Source of the DNA: Bradyrhizobium lablabi
GTDB taxonomy: Bacteria; Pseudomonadota; Alphaproteobacteria; Rhizobiales; Xanthobacteraceae
NCBI RefSeq assembly: GCF_018131005.1
Contig: NZ_JAFCJK010000003.1
Coordinates: 604,474-668,473, forward strand
DNA: 64,000 nt
Direction of reading: 5' to 3'
Shown here: positions 1 through 10,053 of the stretch, one piece after another
Layout of the letters: the number at the start of each line of letters is the position of its first letter
Numbering within the stretch: the stretch's first letter is position 1
The notes under the pieces: generated by a model
Told to the model about the DNA's origin: nothing
Databases searched by the model: none
What the model saw: the letters and a program-made list of their open reading frames with translations, nothing else
Position numbers and translations under genes: made by a program

Positions 1-151
1 CCGGCCTCCATGCGACGTCAGAAATCTTGATCTGTTTGGGTATCAGGCCCAACGCGAAGAAAGTCTCGGCGACCTGCTGCTGCTCGGCAATTACGGCGTC
101 GGTGACCGGCAGCACCGCGCGAGAAATCCAGCGTCGAAACAAACGCGTCAT
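1..151 (-). pseudogene. Remnant of a second SsuA/TauA-type substrate-binding protein gene (partial, runs off the left edge)
   Basis: Read on the minus strand, an ATG at 151 with a good ribosome binding site (AGGGGA a few bases upstream) opens about 11 unrelated basic/hydrophobic residues. It then runs directly into a segment that closely matches the last ~45 residues of the neighbouring binding protein: both carry PVTD, then an A-Q-Q-x-V-A-x-x-F-F/F-K-x-L-G-L-I-P-K/R-Q-I motif and a V-W/A-W-R ending. The first ~260 residues expected for the family are absent, so the gene seems to have lost its middle in frame. The end lies outside the window. A functional mini-protein is possible but unlikely. 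Confidence 0.6.
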
Positions 152-184
152 GATGACGTCCCCTGGTTTGACGAAAATTGGCGA

Positions 185-1135
185 TCAGGTCTGCGTGTTG
201 CGCCAGACGATGTCGCGGATCGCAATCTGCCTCGGGATCAGGCCCAGCTTGAAGAAGCGGTCGGCAACGCCCTGCTGGGTCGCGATGACGTCATCGGTGA
301 CCGGCCCGACTGCGAAGGAAGAGCGGTTGGCAGCAATCGTTTGGATGTCGAGCGCGATGCCGGTGACCGCGCTCAGCGATTTCGCTACCTCGTCGCGATG
401 CGACTCCGCCCAAGCCGCTGTCGACGTCGTAACGTCGATGATCTGCTGCAGCACCGGCGCGTGGTTCCGCGCAAACTCACGGTTGGCGATGTAGAACGAG
501 TTGGTCTTGGTGATCTCATGCGCATTGACCAGGATACGCCCATTCTGCTTGGTCTCTCCGATCGCAAAATACGGATCCCAGATCGCCCAGGCATCGATGC
601 TGCCATTGGCGAATGCCGGCCCGGCATCGGGTGGCGTCAGGTAGACGGGCGCGATGTCCTTATAGGTAAGGCCTGCCTTCTCCAGAGTCTGCACAACGAC
701 GTTGTGTGCACTGGACCCCTTGGTGAAGCCGATGCGCCCACCCTTGAGATCCGCAATCGTCCGGATCGCTGAATTCTGCTGCACTAAAATGCCCTGGCCA
801 TTGGTAATCGGCTGTCCCGCGGCATAGACGATCGCCGCGCCTGCCGCCTGGGCAAACACCGGCGGCGAGTCGCCTACCGCGCCATAATCGATGCTTCCGA
901 CATTCATCGCCTCCATCATCGGCGGACCCGAGGAGAACTCGACCCATTTGACGTCGACACCCTGCGGACTGAAATGATTTTCCAGCGTCGCGCGCTGCCG
1001 CGCGATAACCAGCACACCGTTCTTCTGGTAGCCGATACGAATCTCCTTCACGCCCGTATGCGCGCGTGCATGCGGCGGCAACGCGGCGATCGCAGCCGAT
1101 CCCAAAGACAATTTTAGAAAGTCGCGACGCTTCAT
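185..1135 (-). CDS. ABC transporter substrate-binding protein, SsuA/TauA/NMT1 family
   Basis: Predicted periplasmic binding protein of about 316 residues for an aliphatic sulfonate/taurine/nitrate-type ABC importer. I chose the ATG at 1135 because it begins a perfect twin-arginine leader (RRDFLK at residues 3-8, then an Ala-rich hydrophobic stretch ending near HARA) and has GGAG upstream. An in-frame ATG 18 codons earlier would bury the leader. The mature part has the SsuA-like order: an I-R-I-G-Y-Q start, an SGPPMMEAMNVGSIDYGAVG segment and a G-R-I-G-F-T-K-G-S-S-A-H loop. It follows the flavin oxidoreductase gene on the same strand and precedes a deleted paralogue; the permease and ATPase are not in the window and may lie to the left. 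The substrate cannot be read from the sequence. Confidence 0.85.
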   Translation of the reverse strand: MKRRDFLKLSLGSAAIAALPPHARAHTGVKEIRIGYQKNGVLVIARQRATLENHFSPQGVDVKWVEFSSGPPMMEAMNVGSIDYGAVGDSPPVFAQAAGAAIVYAAGQPITNGQGILVQQNSAIRTIADLKGGRIGFTKGSSAHNVVVQTLEKAGLTYKDIAPVYLTPPDAGPAFANGSIDAWAIWDPYFAIGETKQNGRILVNAHEITKTNSFYIANREFARNHAPVLQQIIDVTTSTAAWAESHRDEVAKSLSAVTGIALDIQTIAANRSSFAVGPVTDDVIATQQGVADRFFKLGLIPRQIAIRDIVWRNTQT

Positions 1136-1352
1136 TGCCAACATCTCCGCTCCATCCATGTTCACGATCAACGCGATCATGCGGTGCAAGGATGATGGTT
1201 GCGCTTGAAGATGCTGTCGAGCACCCCTGAAAAATAGCGATGTCCACGCTGTCCGGCGGGCATTTCGCGTTCGGATTCTTTCAGCAACCGAAAATACTGC
1301 AGCGAAATTCTTTCACGATGAGATCGTGAAGTTCGAACTGCTCGCAAATCGA

Positions 1353-2558
1353 TCAGCCCGCAGCCGCCTTTCGCGGCCCGACGTTGATCGCCAGCCTGCC
1401 GTAGCGGTCCGTGAAGGCCTCGGTGTCGATTTCCTCGAGCTGGATCGCGCCGCTGAGCACGCCCCGCTTCCATGCGTCGTGTTCGGGATCGTTCTGGAAT
1501 TCCGGCATTACCTCTCTGGCGAACAATTCCAGCGACTCGCAGATATGCTCGTGAGTGTTCTTGCCGGCCTGGTTGAGCAGGATCACCTGGTCGATGTGCG
1601 AGGTGCGGAAGCGCCGCAGTTTCTTCCGGATGGTTTCCGGAGAGCCGATCAGGCCGCCACGCAGTGCTGCCTCCTGCGCCTCCGGGTTCTCGCGCTTCCA
1701 TTTGTTGTACTCGTCCCACATGTTGACGGTACCGGGCGCCGGCCGTTGGCGGTTTTGCGACTGGCCGTAATAGCGCAGCGCGAACTGAAAGAACGTGGCG
1801 CCGTCGGCGCGCTTGCGGGCTTCTTCATCCGTCTCCGCGCACATGAAGAACGAGACCAGCGCCATGTTCGGATTGATCTCGTAGTCGGCGAGCTTCCTCA
1901 GGCGTTTCGTGATCGCGTTGTAATAGGCATGCACCCAGGCGTGAGCCGCCTCCGCACTGACGAACTGGAAACCGAGCGCGCCAAACCCGTTCTCCCCGGC
2001 TCGCTCGATTGTCGGCAGTTGCGAACACGCCATCCAGAGCGGCGGGTGCGGCTTCTGAACCGGCTTGGGCACGACATTGCGCAAGGGAATGTCGAAGTAC
2101 TTGCCATGATGCTCGGTGCCGACCTTGGTAAACATCGGGAAGATCGCGCTCACGGCCTCCTCGAACACCTCGCGCTTGGTCTCCATGTCGCGACCGAACG
2201 GCGTCAGCTCGGTAATCGAGGCGCTTTCGCCCATGCCGAATTCACAGCGCCCATTGGACAAGAGATCGAGCACCGCGATGCGTTCGGCGACGCGTGCCGG
2301 ATGATTGGTGGTGAGCTGGAAGATGCCGTGGCCGAGGCGGATCTGCCTGGTGCGTTGGCTCGCGGCGGCGAGGAAGGATTCCGGCGCCGGCGAGTGGGAA
2401 TATTCCTCGAGGAAGTGATGCTCCACGACCCAGGCATAATCGTAGCCGAGCCGGTCGGCCGACTCCATTTGCGTCAGCGCGTTCTGGTAAAGCCGGAACT
2501 CGTCGCCGTCTTTCCATGGACGCGGCAGTTGCAGCTCGTAGAAAATGCCGAACTTCAT
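1353..2558 (-). CDS. LLM class flavin-dependent oxidoreductase (bacterial luciferase-like)
   Basis: A 401-residue member of the luciferase-like monooxygenase superfamily, which uses FMNH2 and O2 in a TIM-barrel fold to oxidise small organic substrates. Family features are the MKFGIFYELQ start, the A-W-V-V-E-H-H-F motif near residue 43, an R-T-x-x-I-R-L-G-H-G segment near residue 90, and a C-terminal L-I-G-S-P-E-T-I-R-K-K-L segment typical of the last third. The ATG at 2558 has GGGAG nine bases upstream. It lies upstream of the SsuA/TauA-type binding protein on the same strand (217-bp gap). Pairing of such a monooxygenase with an SsuA-like binding protein is known from sulfonate use, but the substrate here is inference only. 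Confidence 0.85.
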   Translation of the reverse strand: MKFGIFYELQLPRPWKDGDEFRLYQNALTQMESADRLGYDYAWVVEHHFLEEYSHSPAPESFLAAASQRTRQIRLGHGIFQLTTNHPARVAERIAVLDLLSNGRCEFGMGESASITELTPFGRDMETKREVFEEAVSAIFPMFTKVGTEHHGKYFDIPLRNVVPKPVQKPHPPLWMACSQLPTIERAGENGFGALGFQFVSAEAAHAWVHAYYNAITKRLRKLADYEINPNMALVSFFMCAETDEEARKRADGATFFQFALRYYGQSQNRQRPAPGTVNMWDEYNKWKRENPEAQEAALRGGLIGSPETIRKKLRRFRTSHIDQVILLNQAGKNTHEHICESLELFAREVMPEFQNDPEHDAWKRGVLSGAIQLEEIDTEAFTDRYGRLAINVGPRKAAAG

Positions 2559-2751
2559 GGCTTCACTCCCAAATCGCTCGTTCGAGCTTGCTGTTTTCGG
2601 TCAGTCTAGTGCCGGCACGAACCAAATCTAGCCTTGGCCGCGAAACTCCAATTCCGCCAAGTGGAAGATGCAGGGAGCGGCTCGCGCTTGTCATCCCGTG
2701 AGTTGCTGCGCCGCCGAACCCATTCCGCCCACAATGCAATTCTGGCGCACA

Positions 2752-2765
2752 TTGATCTAGATCAA
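2752..2765. promoter_or_regulatory. FixK/FNR-type box (anaerobox) of the nap operon
   Basis: The 14-mer TTGATCTAGATCAA is a perfect match to the FNR/FixK consensus TTGAT-N4-ATCAA. It sits inside a longer perfect palindrome of 28 bp (2745-2772). Its centre at 2758.5 is about 41 bp from a plausible start point near 2800, with a -10-like TACCTT at 2787-2792, which is the class II activator arrangement. It is 81 bp upstream of napE. In Bradyrhizobium nap genes are known FixK2 targets, so oxygen-limited activation is the likely regulation. Confidence 0.9.
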
Positions 2766-2846
2766 TGTGCGCGTTCGGGTCGTCGTTACCTTTGTTGGAG
2801 GCAACGAGGCCCTCCCCACACAATCCGGATTGAAGCGAGACGACGT

Positions 2847-3032
2847 ATGTCGGCGACCGGCGACGATACGATCGCGAGACCGCGCCGCAGGCGCATGGAG
2901 ATCATCGCGTTTCTTTTTCTGACGGCAGTCGTGATGCCCGCTTTGGCGGTCGCCACGGTGGGCAGCTACGGCCTCGCCGTATGGATCTATCAGATGATCG
3001 CGGGCCCACCGGGCCCTCCCTCGTCGCATTGA
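2847..3032 (+). CDS. napE: NapE, small membrane protein of the periplasmic nitrate reductase operon
   Basis: A 61-residue protein with a basic N-terminus (R-P-R-R-R-R around residues 12-17) and one hydrophobic segment spanning roughly residues 18-52, typical of NapE. It is the first gene after the FixK/FNR box and the start of a five-gene run in the order napE-D-A-B-C, the arrangement known from Bradyrhizobium. Its role is not well defined; it is thought to be an inner-membrane accessory of the Nap system. The ATG at 2847 was chosen because upstream in-frame codons read through the promoter region. Confidence 0.88.
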   Translation: MSATGDDTIARPRRRRMEIIAFLFLTAVVMPALAVATVGSYGLAVWIYQMIAGPPGPPSSH

Positions 3033-3058
3033 GCGGCCGATTTGAGGAAACCCTCGTC

Positions 3059-3385
3059 ATGATCAGGGTCCGAACTGCCATCGATCGCCGGGCGCTCATC
3101 ACGGGCCGAGCCCTGCAAGCCGACCGCGTGGTGTCGCCGCCCGGCTGCGAGATCGCCAGCATTCTTGTGCAGGCCAGGCCCGACCGGCTCGATGCGGTCG
3201 AAGCCGCAATCACGACGATGCCGGGGTGCGAAATCTACGGCCGCGACGCCAAGGGAACGCTCGTGATCGTTGTCGATGCACCGGACGCCAGTTCGCTCGG
3301 GTCCACCCTCACCGAGATCTCCGCACTATCCAATGTCTATTCCGCCTCGCTCGTGTTCCACGCCGTCGATCCCGGCAGCGCCTGA
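3059..3385 (+). CDS. napD: NapD, cytoplasmic chaperone for NapA maturation
   Basis: A 108-residue NapD-family protein. Such proteins bind the twin-arginine leader of NapA and hold back export until the molybdenum cofactor is inserted. Family features are the [12 protein letters not shown] segment near residue 30, the P-G-C-E-I-Y-G-R-D segment near residue 55 and a C-terminal V-Y-S-A-S-L-V-F-H, a ferredoxin-like fold pattern. The ATG at 3059 has GAGGAA upstream and lies 26 bp after napE; napA follows 40 bp later, so co-transcription is likely. Confidence 0.92.
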   Translation: MIRVRTAIDRRALITGRALQADRVVSPPGCEIASILVQARPDRLDAVEAAITTMPGCEIYGRDAKGTLVIVVDAPDASSLGSTLTEISALSNVYSASLVFHAVDPGSA

Positions 3386-3425
3386 CGTCGCGCGATCGAA
3401 GGCAACCGATCCGGAAGGAAACGCC

Positions 3426-5936
3426 ATGACCGGCCCCAAGCTTGATCGCCGCGAGATTTTGAAGTTAGAGGCGGCCGCGATGGCAGCGCTAGCCGGAGGC
3501 ATGCCAATCGCGGCCGGCGCCGCCAACCTCGTTACCGAACGCAACGAGAGTGAATTGAAGTGGGACAAGGCGCCGTGCCGCTTCTGCGGCACCGGATGCA
3601 GCGTCATGGTTGCGACCAAGGAAAACCGCGTCGTCGCCACCCATGGCGATATCAAGTCGGAGGTCAATCGCGGTCTCAACTGCGTCAAGGGCTACTTTCT
3701 TTCCAAGATCATGTACGGGCACGACCGCTTGACCCGGCCGATGCTGCGCAAGACCGACGGCAAGTACGACAAGAACGGCGAGTTCACGCCGGTCTCGTGG
3801 GACGAGGCTTTCGACGTGATGGCCGAGAAGTTCAAGGCCGCGCTGAAGAGGCGTGGGCCGAGCGGCATCGGCATGTTCGGCTCCGGCCAGTGGACGATCT
3901 GGGAGGGTTATGCGGCGTCGAAGCTGTTCAAGGCCGGCTTCCGCTCCAACAATATCGATCCCAACGCGCGGCACTGCATGGCGTCGGCGGTTGCCGGCAT
4001 GATGCGGACCTTCGGCATCGACGAGCCGATGGGTTGCTATGACGACATCGAAGCGACCGACGCCTTCGTGCTGTGGGGCTCGAACATGGCGGAGATGCAC
4101 CCGATCCTGTGGACCCGGGTAGCCGATCGGCGCCTGTCCGCGCCGCATGTACAGGTCGCGGTGCTGTCGACATTCGAGCACCGCTCGTTCGATCTCGCCG
4201 ACCTCGGGATCGTATTCACGCCGCAGACGGACCTCTACATCCTCAACGCGATCGCCCACCACATCATCAAGACGGGACGCGTCAACAAGGACTTCGTCAC
4301 CGCACACACCGTGTTCAAGCGCGGGCAGACCGACATTGGTTACGGCCTGCGGCCGGAACATCCGCTCCAGAAGAAGGCTACCGGCGCGGCCAAGGCCAAC
4401 GACGCGACCGACATGAGCTTTGACGAGTTCGCGAAGTTCGTCTCCGACTACACGCTGGAGAAGGCGGCGAAAATGTCCGGCGTGCCGCTCAACCGGATCG
4501 AGGCGCTGGCGGAGCTCTACGCCGACCCAAAGACCAAGGTGGTCAGCTTCTGGACCATGGGCTTCAACCAGCACACCCGCGGTGTATGGTGCAACAACCT
4601 CGTCTACAACCTGCACCTCCTGACCGGAAAGATATCGACCCCCGGCAACAGCCCGTTCTCGCTCACCGGCCAGCCCTCGGCCTGCGGCACGGCGCGCGAA
4701 GTCGGCACCTTCTCGCACCGCCTGCCTGCCGACATGGTGGTGAACAACAAGGAGCATCGCGACAAGACCGAAAAGATCTGGCAGGTGCCTGAAGGAACCA
4801 TTCCCGACAAGCCGGGCTATCACGCCGTGCTGCAGAGCCGAATGCTGCGTGACGGGCTGCTGAATGCCTACTGGGTGCAGGTCAACAACAACCTGCAGGC
4901 CGGCCCCAACATCAACGAGGAGACCTATCCGGGCTTCCGCCATCCGGAGAATTTCATCGTGGTGTCGGATGCTTATCCAACGGTCACCGCGCAGGCGGCC
5001 GATCTGATCCTGCCGGCCGCGATGTGGGTGGAGAAGGAGGGAGCCTACGGCAACGCGGAGCGACGCACCCAGTTCTGGCACCAGCTCGTCAACGCTCCCG
5101 GCGAATCCCGCTCCGACCTCTGGCAACTCATGGAGTTCTCGAAGCGCTTCAAGATCGAGGAAGTCTGGCCGGAAGAGTTGATCGCGAAGAAGCCGGAATA
5201 TCGCGGCAAGACGCTGTTCGACGTCCTCTACAAGAATGGGCAGATCGACAAGTTTCCGCTGTCCGACATCGACGAGGGCTATGCCAACGACGAGTCGAAG
5301 GCGTTCGGCTTCTACGTCCAGAAGGGCCTCTTCGAGGAGTACGCCCAGTTCGGCCGGGGCCACGGCCACGACCTCGCGCCGTTCCAGACCTACCATGTCG
5401 AGCGCGGGCTGCGCTGGCCGGTGGTCAATGGGAGAGAAACCAAATGGCGCTTCCACGAGGGGACCGATCCTTACGTGAAGCAGGGCGCCAACTTCCAGTT
5501 CTATGGTCACCCCGACGGCAAAGCCCGCATCTTCGCCCTGCCCTACGAGCCGGCGGCGGAATCTCCCGACAATGATTACCCGCTCTGGCTGTCGACCGGT
5601 CGCGTCCTGGAGCACTGGCATTCCGGCAGCATGACGCGACGCGTGCCGGAGCTCTATCGCGCGGTCCCCGAGGCTGTCTGCTTCATGCATCCTGACGACG
5701 CGCAGGAGGCGAAGTTGCGCCGCGGCGATGAGGTCAAGGTGGTCTCTCGCCGTGGCTTCATCCGTGCCCGCCTCGAGACCCGTGGACGCGACAAACCACC
5801 GCGCGGCCTGGTGTTCGTGCCCTGGTTTGACGAATCCAAGCTGATCAACAAGGTGACGCTGGACGCCACCGACCCGATCTCCCTGCAGACCGACTTCAAG
5901 AAATGCGCTGTGCGTATCGAGCGGGTTTCAGCATGA
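3426..5936 (+). CDS. napA: NapA, periplasmic nitrate reductase catalytic subunit
   Basis: An 836-residue molybdoenzyme reducing nitrate to nitrite in the periplasm. The N-terminus has a twin-arginine leader (D-R-R-E-I-L-K at residues 7-13). A [4Fe-4S] site follows with Cys51, Cys54, Cys58 and Cys86 (C-x2-C-x3-C-x27-C). The molybdenum ligand is probably Cys184 in R-H-C-M-A-S-A. The C-terminal part holds the molybdopterin-binding domain ([13 protein letters not shown]). Full length fits NapA. Start 3426 has AAGGA upstream; further upstream in-frame codons overlap napD. The stop overlaps the napB start (ATGA), implying translational coupling. Electrons should come from NapB/NapC. Confidence 0.97.
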   Translation: MTGPKLDRREILKLEAAAMAALAGGMPIAAGAANLVTERNESELKWDKAPCRFCGTGCSVMVATKENRVVATHGDIKSEVNRGLNCVKGYFLSKIMYGHDRLTRPMLRKTDGKYDKNGEFTPVSWDEAFDVMAEKFKAALKRRGPSGIGMFGSGQWTIWEGYAASKLFKAGFRSNNIDPNARHCMASAVAGMMRTFGIDEPMGCYDDIEATDAFVLWGSNMAEMHPILWTRVADRRLSAPHVQVAVLSTFEHRSFDLADLGIVFTPQTDLYILNAIAHHIIKTGRVNKDFVTAHTVFKRGQTDIGYGLRPEHPLQKKATGAAKANDATDMSFDEFAKFVSDYTLEKAAKMSGVPLNRIEALAELYADPKTKVVSFWTMGFNQHTRGVWCNNLVYNLHLLTGKISTPGNSPFSLTGQPSACGTAREVGTFSHRLPADMVVNNKEHRDKTEKIWQVPEGTIPDKPGYHAVLQSRMLRDGLLNAYWVQVNNNLQAGPNINEETYPGFRHPENFIVVSDAYPTVTAQAADLILPAAMWVEKEGAYGNAERRTQFWHQLVNAPGESRSDLWQLMEFSKRFKIEEVWPEELIAKKPEYRGKTLFDVLYKNGQIDKFPLSDIDEGYANDESKAFGFYVQKGLFEEYAQFGRGHGHDLAPFQTYHVERGLRWPVVNGRETKWRFHEGTDPYVKQGANFQFYGHPDGKARIFALPYEPAAESPDNDYPLWLSTGRVLEHWHSGSMTRRVPELYRAVPEAVCFMHPDDAQEAKLRRGDEVKVVSRRGFIRARLETRGRDKPPRGLVFVPWFDESKLINKVTLDATDPISLQTDFKKCAVRIERVSA

Positions 5937-6403
5937 CCAGCGCACTCCGAACGCTCCTCGTCGTCGCCGTGCTCCTGGTCGCCGCCGGCTCGCTCGCCGC
6001 GCAAACCCTCAATTTTGGCCTGCGTGGCGCCACCCCGCTCAATGATGAAGGCCCGGCGCCACCGATGGCGCCGACGCGCAATACAGCGGAGCGAGAAGCC
6101 CGCAACTACCCGGAACAGCCGCCCGTAATACCCCACTCCATTGATGGCTACCAGGTCGATATCCGCGGCAACAAATGCCTGTCCTGCCATGCCCGCGCGC
6201 GCACCGCGGAATCACAGGCACCGATGGTCTCCATCACCCACTTCATGGATCGCGACGGCCAGTTCCTCGCGTCGGTCTCGCCACGGAGATTCTTCTGCAC
6301 CGAATGCCACGTCCCGCAGAGCGTCACCAATCCGCCGGTCAGCAATGATTTCGTCGATATCGATACGATGCTGAGCCGCGAAGCGCCCGGTGGACGGCGA
6401 TGA
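5933..6403 (+). CDS. napB: NapB, dihaem cytochrome c subunit of periplasmic nitrate reductase
   Basis: A 156-residue periplasmic electron-transfer subunit that passes electrons from NapC to NapA. It has an N-terminal signal peptide (hydrophobic stretch ~residues 7-23, ending S-L-A-A-Q) and two haem c sites, C-L-S-C-H and C-T-E-C-H, with the H-S-I-D-G-Y-Q and T-H-F-M-D-R-D-G segments seen in NapB proteins. The ATG at 5933 overlaps the napA stop by four bases, and the gene in turn overlaps napC by four bases. Confidence 0.95.
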   Translation: MTSALRTLLVVAVLLVAAGSLAAQTLNFGLRGATPLNDEGPAPPMAPTRNTAEREARNYPEQPPVIPHSIDGYQVDIRGNKCLSCHARARTAESQAPMVSITHFMDRDGQFLASVSPRRFFCTECHVPQSVTNPPVSNDFVDIDTMLSREAPGGRR

Positions 6404-7038
6404 ACGAGCAGGCCAAGCCTCTGGCGCGCGAAACGTGGTTCGCCCGCGCGAAACGTTTTGCCCTCGAGCTGTGGGACGTACTGATCAGCCCCAGCTCGGT
6501 GTTCGGGCTCGGCGTGCTGGTGCTTGCCGGCTTTGTCGCCGGCATCATCTTCTGGGGCGGCTTCAACACGGCGCTCGAACTGACCAACACCGAGAAATTC
6601 TGCACGAGCTGCCACGAGATGCGCGACAATGTCTTTACGGAGCTGAAATCGACGATCCATTTCACCAACCGCTCGGGCGTCCGCGCGAGCTGCCCGGATT
6701 GCCACGTCCCGCACAACTGGACCGACAAGATCGCTCGCAAGATGCAGGCGTCGAAAGAGGTGTGGGGCCACCTTTTCGGCAGCATCGACACCCGCGAAAA
6801 ATTCGTCGATCATCGGCTCGAACTCGCGGCGCATGAATGGGCACGCTTCAAGGCCAATGATTCGCTCGAATGCCGCAACTGCCACAGCGCTGACTCAATG
6901 GACATCACCAAGCAATCGCCTCGGGCGAGCGCTGCGCACCAGCGCTTCCTGTTTCCCGGCGAGAAGACCTGCATCGATTGCCACAAGGGCATCGCACACC
7001 AATTGCCTGATATGCGGGGCGTTCCGGGCTGGCAGTAG
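6400..7038 (+). CDS. napC: NapC, membrane-anchored tetrahaem cytochrome c (quinol dehydrogenase)
   Basis: A 212-residue NapC/NirT-family protein that oxidises quinol in the inner membrane and feeds NapB/NapA. One N-terminal transmembrane helix (about residues 34-55) is followed by four haem c motifs: C-T-S-C-H, C-P-D-C-H, C-R-N-C-H and C-I-D-C-H. Last gene of the operon; its start overlaps the napB stop as ATGA. No napF, napG or napH follows, so electron entry here depends on NapC alone. Confidence 0.95.
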   Translation: MNEQAKPLARETWFARAKRFALELWDVLISPSSVFGLGVLVLAGFVAGIIFWGGFNTALELTNTEKFCTSCHEMRDNVFTELKSTIHFTNRSGVRASCPDCHVPHNWTDKIARKMQASKEVWGHLFGSIDTREKFVDHRLELAAHEWARFKANDSLECRNCHSADSMDITKQSPRASAAHQRFLFPGEKTCIDCHKGIAHQLPDMRGVPGWQ

Positions 7039-7150
7039 ACCGGGACAGACCGGCAGCTCGCCCGCCACCTTGCGCAGACGGCCCGAATGGCTAGGTTGAG
7101 GGTGTGAGTCGCGGCGCGCCATGGCTGCCGGCTCTTTCTCCGAAAGCCTC

Positions 7151-8260
7151 ATGACCACCTTTACGCCGCACCAGGATTCCGCGCTGAAAGCTGTTGCCGA
7201 CTGGCTGGAGGCCAGGCCCGGCAAGAATGGCACGCCGCCGGTCTTCCGCCTGTTCGGCTATGCCGGAACCGGCAAGACCACGCTCGCCCGCCACATCGCC
7301 GAGGGCGTCGACGGCGAGGTCAAGTTCGCCGCCTTCACCGGCAAGGCAGCGCTCGTCATGCGCAACAAGGGTTGCGACAATGCCTCCACCATTCATTCGC
7401 TGATCTACCGCGCGCGGGAATCCGGGGTTGAGCAGCCGAGCTTTGAATTGTGGGACGACGCGCCGGCGTCGAAGGCGAAGCTGATCGTGATCGACGAATG
7501 CTCGATGGTCGACGCCGAGCTCGGCCGCGACCTGATGTCGTTCGATTGCCCGCTGCTCGTGCTCGGCGATCCCGCGCAATTGCCGCCGATCCAGGGCGGC
7601 GGCTTCTTCACCGATGCCGAGCCCGACGCAATGCTGACCGAGGTGCATCGCCAGGCGCAGGACGATCCGATCGTGCGGATGTCGATGGATATCCGCGAGG
7701 GCCGGGAGCTCGAGATCGGTCGCCACGGCGAGAGCGAAGTGGTGCGACGCTCCGAGCTCGATCCCGACCGCGTGATGGGTGCCGACCAGGTGCTGGTCGG
7801 CCGCAACAACACCCGGCGCGCCTACAACATGCGGGTGCGGCAGCGGCAGAACATCGAGGATCCCCTCCCTGTTGCCGGCGACAAGCTCGTCTGCCTGCGC
7901 AACAATCGCAAGAAGGGGCTGTTCAATGGCGGGCTGTGGCGGGTGAAGGCACGCGCGCAGTCGAAATCCAGGATCGTCACCATGCGCGTGATGCCGGACG
8001 AGGACTTCGGCTACAAGGTGACGAAAGTCTCGGTGCGCGGCGAATGCTTCGACGGCGGGATCGAGACCGTTCCGTGGGAGCAGCGCAAGCCCTATGACGA
8101 GTTCGACTACGGCTACGTGCTGACCGTGCACAAGTCGCAGGGCTCGCAATGGGACGACGTGGTGCTGTTCGACGAGAGCTTTGCGTTCCAGGACAGCCGC
8201 GCGAGGTGGCTGTACACCGGCATCACCCGCGCGGCAAAGCGATTGAGTGTCGTGGTTTGA
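7151..8260 (+). CDS. RecD-like superfamily 1 DNA helicase (stand-alone, short form)
   Basis: A 369-residue ATP-dependent helicase of the RecD/UvrD_C_2 type. Visible motifs are Walker A G-Y-A-G-T-G-K-T-T at residues 36-44, the T-G-K-A-A motif near residue 63, Walker B with D115-E116 (V-I-D-E-C-S-M), motif III G-D-P-A-Q-L-P-P-I, and the late motif Y-V-L-T-V-H-K-S-Q-G-S-Q-W with T-G-I-T-R-A near the C-terminus. It lacks the N-terminal extension of RecD or RecD2 and has no recB/recC neighbours. I prefer the ATG at 7151 because homology starts there; an ATG at 7121 would add ten residues. Its exact role in repair is unknown. Confidence 0.82.
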   Translation: MTTFTPHQDSALKAVADWLEARPGKNGTPPVFRLFGYAGTGKTTLARHIAEGVDGEVKFAAFTGKAALVMRNKGCDNASTIHSLIYRARESGVEQPSFELWDDAPASKAKLIVIDECSMVDAELGRDLMSFDCPLLVLGDPAQLPPIQGGGFFTDAEPDAMLTEVHRQAQDDPIVRMSMDIREGRELEIGRHGESEVVRRSELDPDRVMGADQVLVGRNNTRRAYNMRVRQRQNIEDPLPVAGDKLVCLRNNRKKGLFNGGLWRVKARAQSKSRIVTMRVMPDEDFGYKVTKVSVRGECFDGGIETVPWEQRKPYDEFDYGYVLTVHKSQGSQWDDVVLFDESFAFQDSRARWLYTGITRAAKRLSVVV

Positions 8261-8544
8261 CGGCGCTGAAACCTCTTCCTGAGGAGCGGCCGCAGGCGTG
8301 TTTTGAAGGATTGGCCACGGTCGAGATCGGGGCCTCATGGTTAAGATGGCGCTCTGCGCGACAGGTCAGCCGGCCATATGGCCAGGGCAATCCAGAGACA
8401 CGAATTATGTTCACGAAACCTTGCAGCCCGGGCTGTAACAAAACCCGGTTCGGACCGTATATACCAGCGTCGGAGCAAGCCGTGCGGATTGCGAACGCCG
8501 GCCGTCGCTCTAGACTGGCCCCAATGCGATCTCACGAGGAACCC

Positions 8545-9264
8545 ATGTCCCGTCGCTCATTCAGCCGCTTCTCGCTTTGCGCCGCCGCGATCGGCGCGCT
8601 GGCCGTCGCCGCCTTTGCCGTTGCGCCCTCGAGCGCGGCGGAAGATGCGGTTATCATTCCGCCGCCCGCGACCAACGCGCAGGAGACCGGCGGCATCGAG
8701 ACAGCGGTGCTCGCGGGCGGCTGCTTCTGGGGCGTGCAGGGCGTATTCCAGCACACCGCCGGCGTCGTCAATGCCGTGTCCGGCTACGCTGGAGGCAACA
8801 AGGCGACCGCGGACTACAACATGGTCTCGACCGGCTCGACCGGTCATGCGGAATCGGTTGAGATCAAATACGACCCGAAAAAGATCTCCTACGGCAAGAT
8901 CCTGCAGATCTTCTTCTCGGTCGTGCACGACCCGACCCAGCTCAACCGGCAGGGCCCCGACACCGGGACGCAGTACCGCTCGGCGATCTTCACTACCAGC
9001 GACGAGCAGAGGAAGGTGGCGGATGCCTATATCGCCCAACTCAATGCAGCGAAGGTCTACAAGAAGCCGATCGTAACCAAGGTGGGCGCGCTGGAAGCAT
9101 TCTATCCGGCGGAAGCCTATCACCAGGACTATCTTACGCTGCACCCGAACCAACCCTATATTGCATATAATGACATCCCGAAGGTCGAGAACCTGAAGAA
9201 GATCTTCGCGGACAACTACGTTGAGAAGCCGACGCTGGTGGGCAACGCCAAGGTCACCAACTGA
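8545..9264 (+). CDS. msrA: Peptide methionine (S)-S-oxide reductase MsrA, exported form
   Basis: Reduces S-epimers of methionine sulfoxide in proteins. The 239-residue product begins with an export leader containing S-R-R-S-F-S-R-F, which resembles a twin-arginine motif, then an Ala-rich hydrophobic region ending near S-S-A-A-E; this points to a periplasmic enzyme. The catalytic Cys60 lies in G-G-C-F-W-G. Further conserved segments are G-Y-A-G-G, G-H-A-E-S-V and D-P-T-Q-L-N-R-Q-G-P-D-T-G-T-Q-Y-R-S. The ATG at 8545 follows GAGGA and starts the leader. msrB follows 108 bp downstream with an intergenic palindrome between them. Confidence 0.93.
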   Translation: MSRRSFSRFSLCAAAIGALAVAAFAVAPSSAAEDAVIIPPPATNAQETGGIETAVLAGGCFWGVQGVFQHTAGVVNAVSGYAGGNKATADYNMVSTGSTGHAESVEIKYDPKKISYGKILQIFFSVVHDPTQLNRQGPDTGTQYRSAIFTTSDEQRKVADAYIAQLNAAKVYKKPIVTKVGALEAFYPAEAYHQDYLTLHPNQPYIAYNDIPKVENLKKIFADNYVEKPTLVGNAKVTN

Positions 9265-9277
9265 GGCAATCCTTCGC

Positions 9278-9350
9278 GTCATTGCGAGAAGCGACGAAGC
9301 AATTCATCGTGTGCGTCCCTCACACTGGATTGCTTCGCTGCGCTCGCAAC
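9278..9350. repeat. Dispersed intergenic palindrome, family 1 (copy 1)
   Basis: An imperfect inverted repeat whose arms read roughly GTCATTGCGAG...GAAGCAAT and ATTGCTTCGCTGCGCTCGCAA. The same arms, better conserved, recur at 36334-36415. It lies between msrA and msrB and could form a stem-loop in the transcript. Confidence 0.8.
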
Positions 9351-9372
9351 CACCATCGACCAGGGAGTTTCC

Positions 9373-9783
<411 letters not shown>

Positions 9784-10053
9784 CGGCTCGCCATGGACGC
9801 CGCCGTCATGCGCGGGCTCGCCCTGCCCATGCACGGGCCGCGATCGGCGGGAATTAAAATAAAATAACCTCCTCAACAGGTTACGTCGATATGCACGGAT
9901 TCATTATATGCCCTGTCCAAGCGCTTCTGGGGTCGCATTTCTGTCAAAGAGGCTTATATTAGGCGACAGGAAATGACGGTACGCCGCCCGTTACGGACCG
10001 CCGTCCCGAAATCCCTTAGCCAGTCAAAGCCAAAACACAAGAGGTCGTCGACC

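Noticed and set aside
1326..2609. A 427-codon plus-strand frame antisense to the luciferase-like gene
   Set aside because: Shadow of high GC third positions; the minus-strand gene has clear family motifs and a ribosome binding site.
3489..5690. A 733-codon open frame antisense to napA
   Set aside because: Its composition mirrors napA codon bias in a GC-rich genome, it has no recognisable domain, and napA is unmistakable on the other strand.
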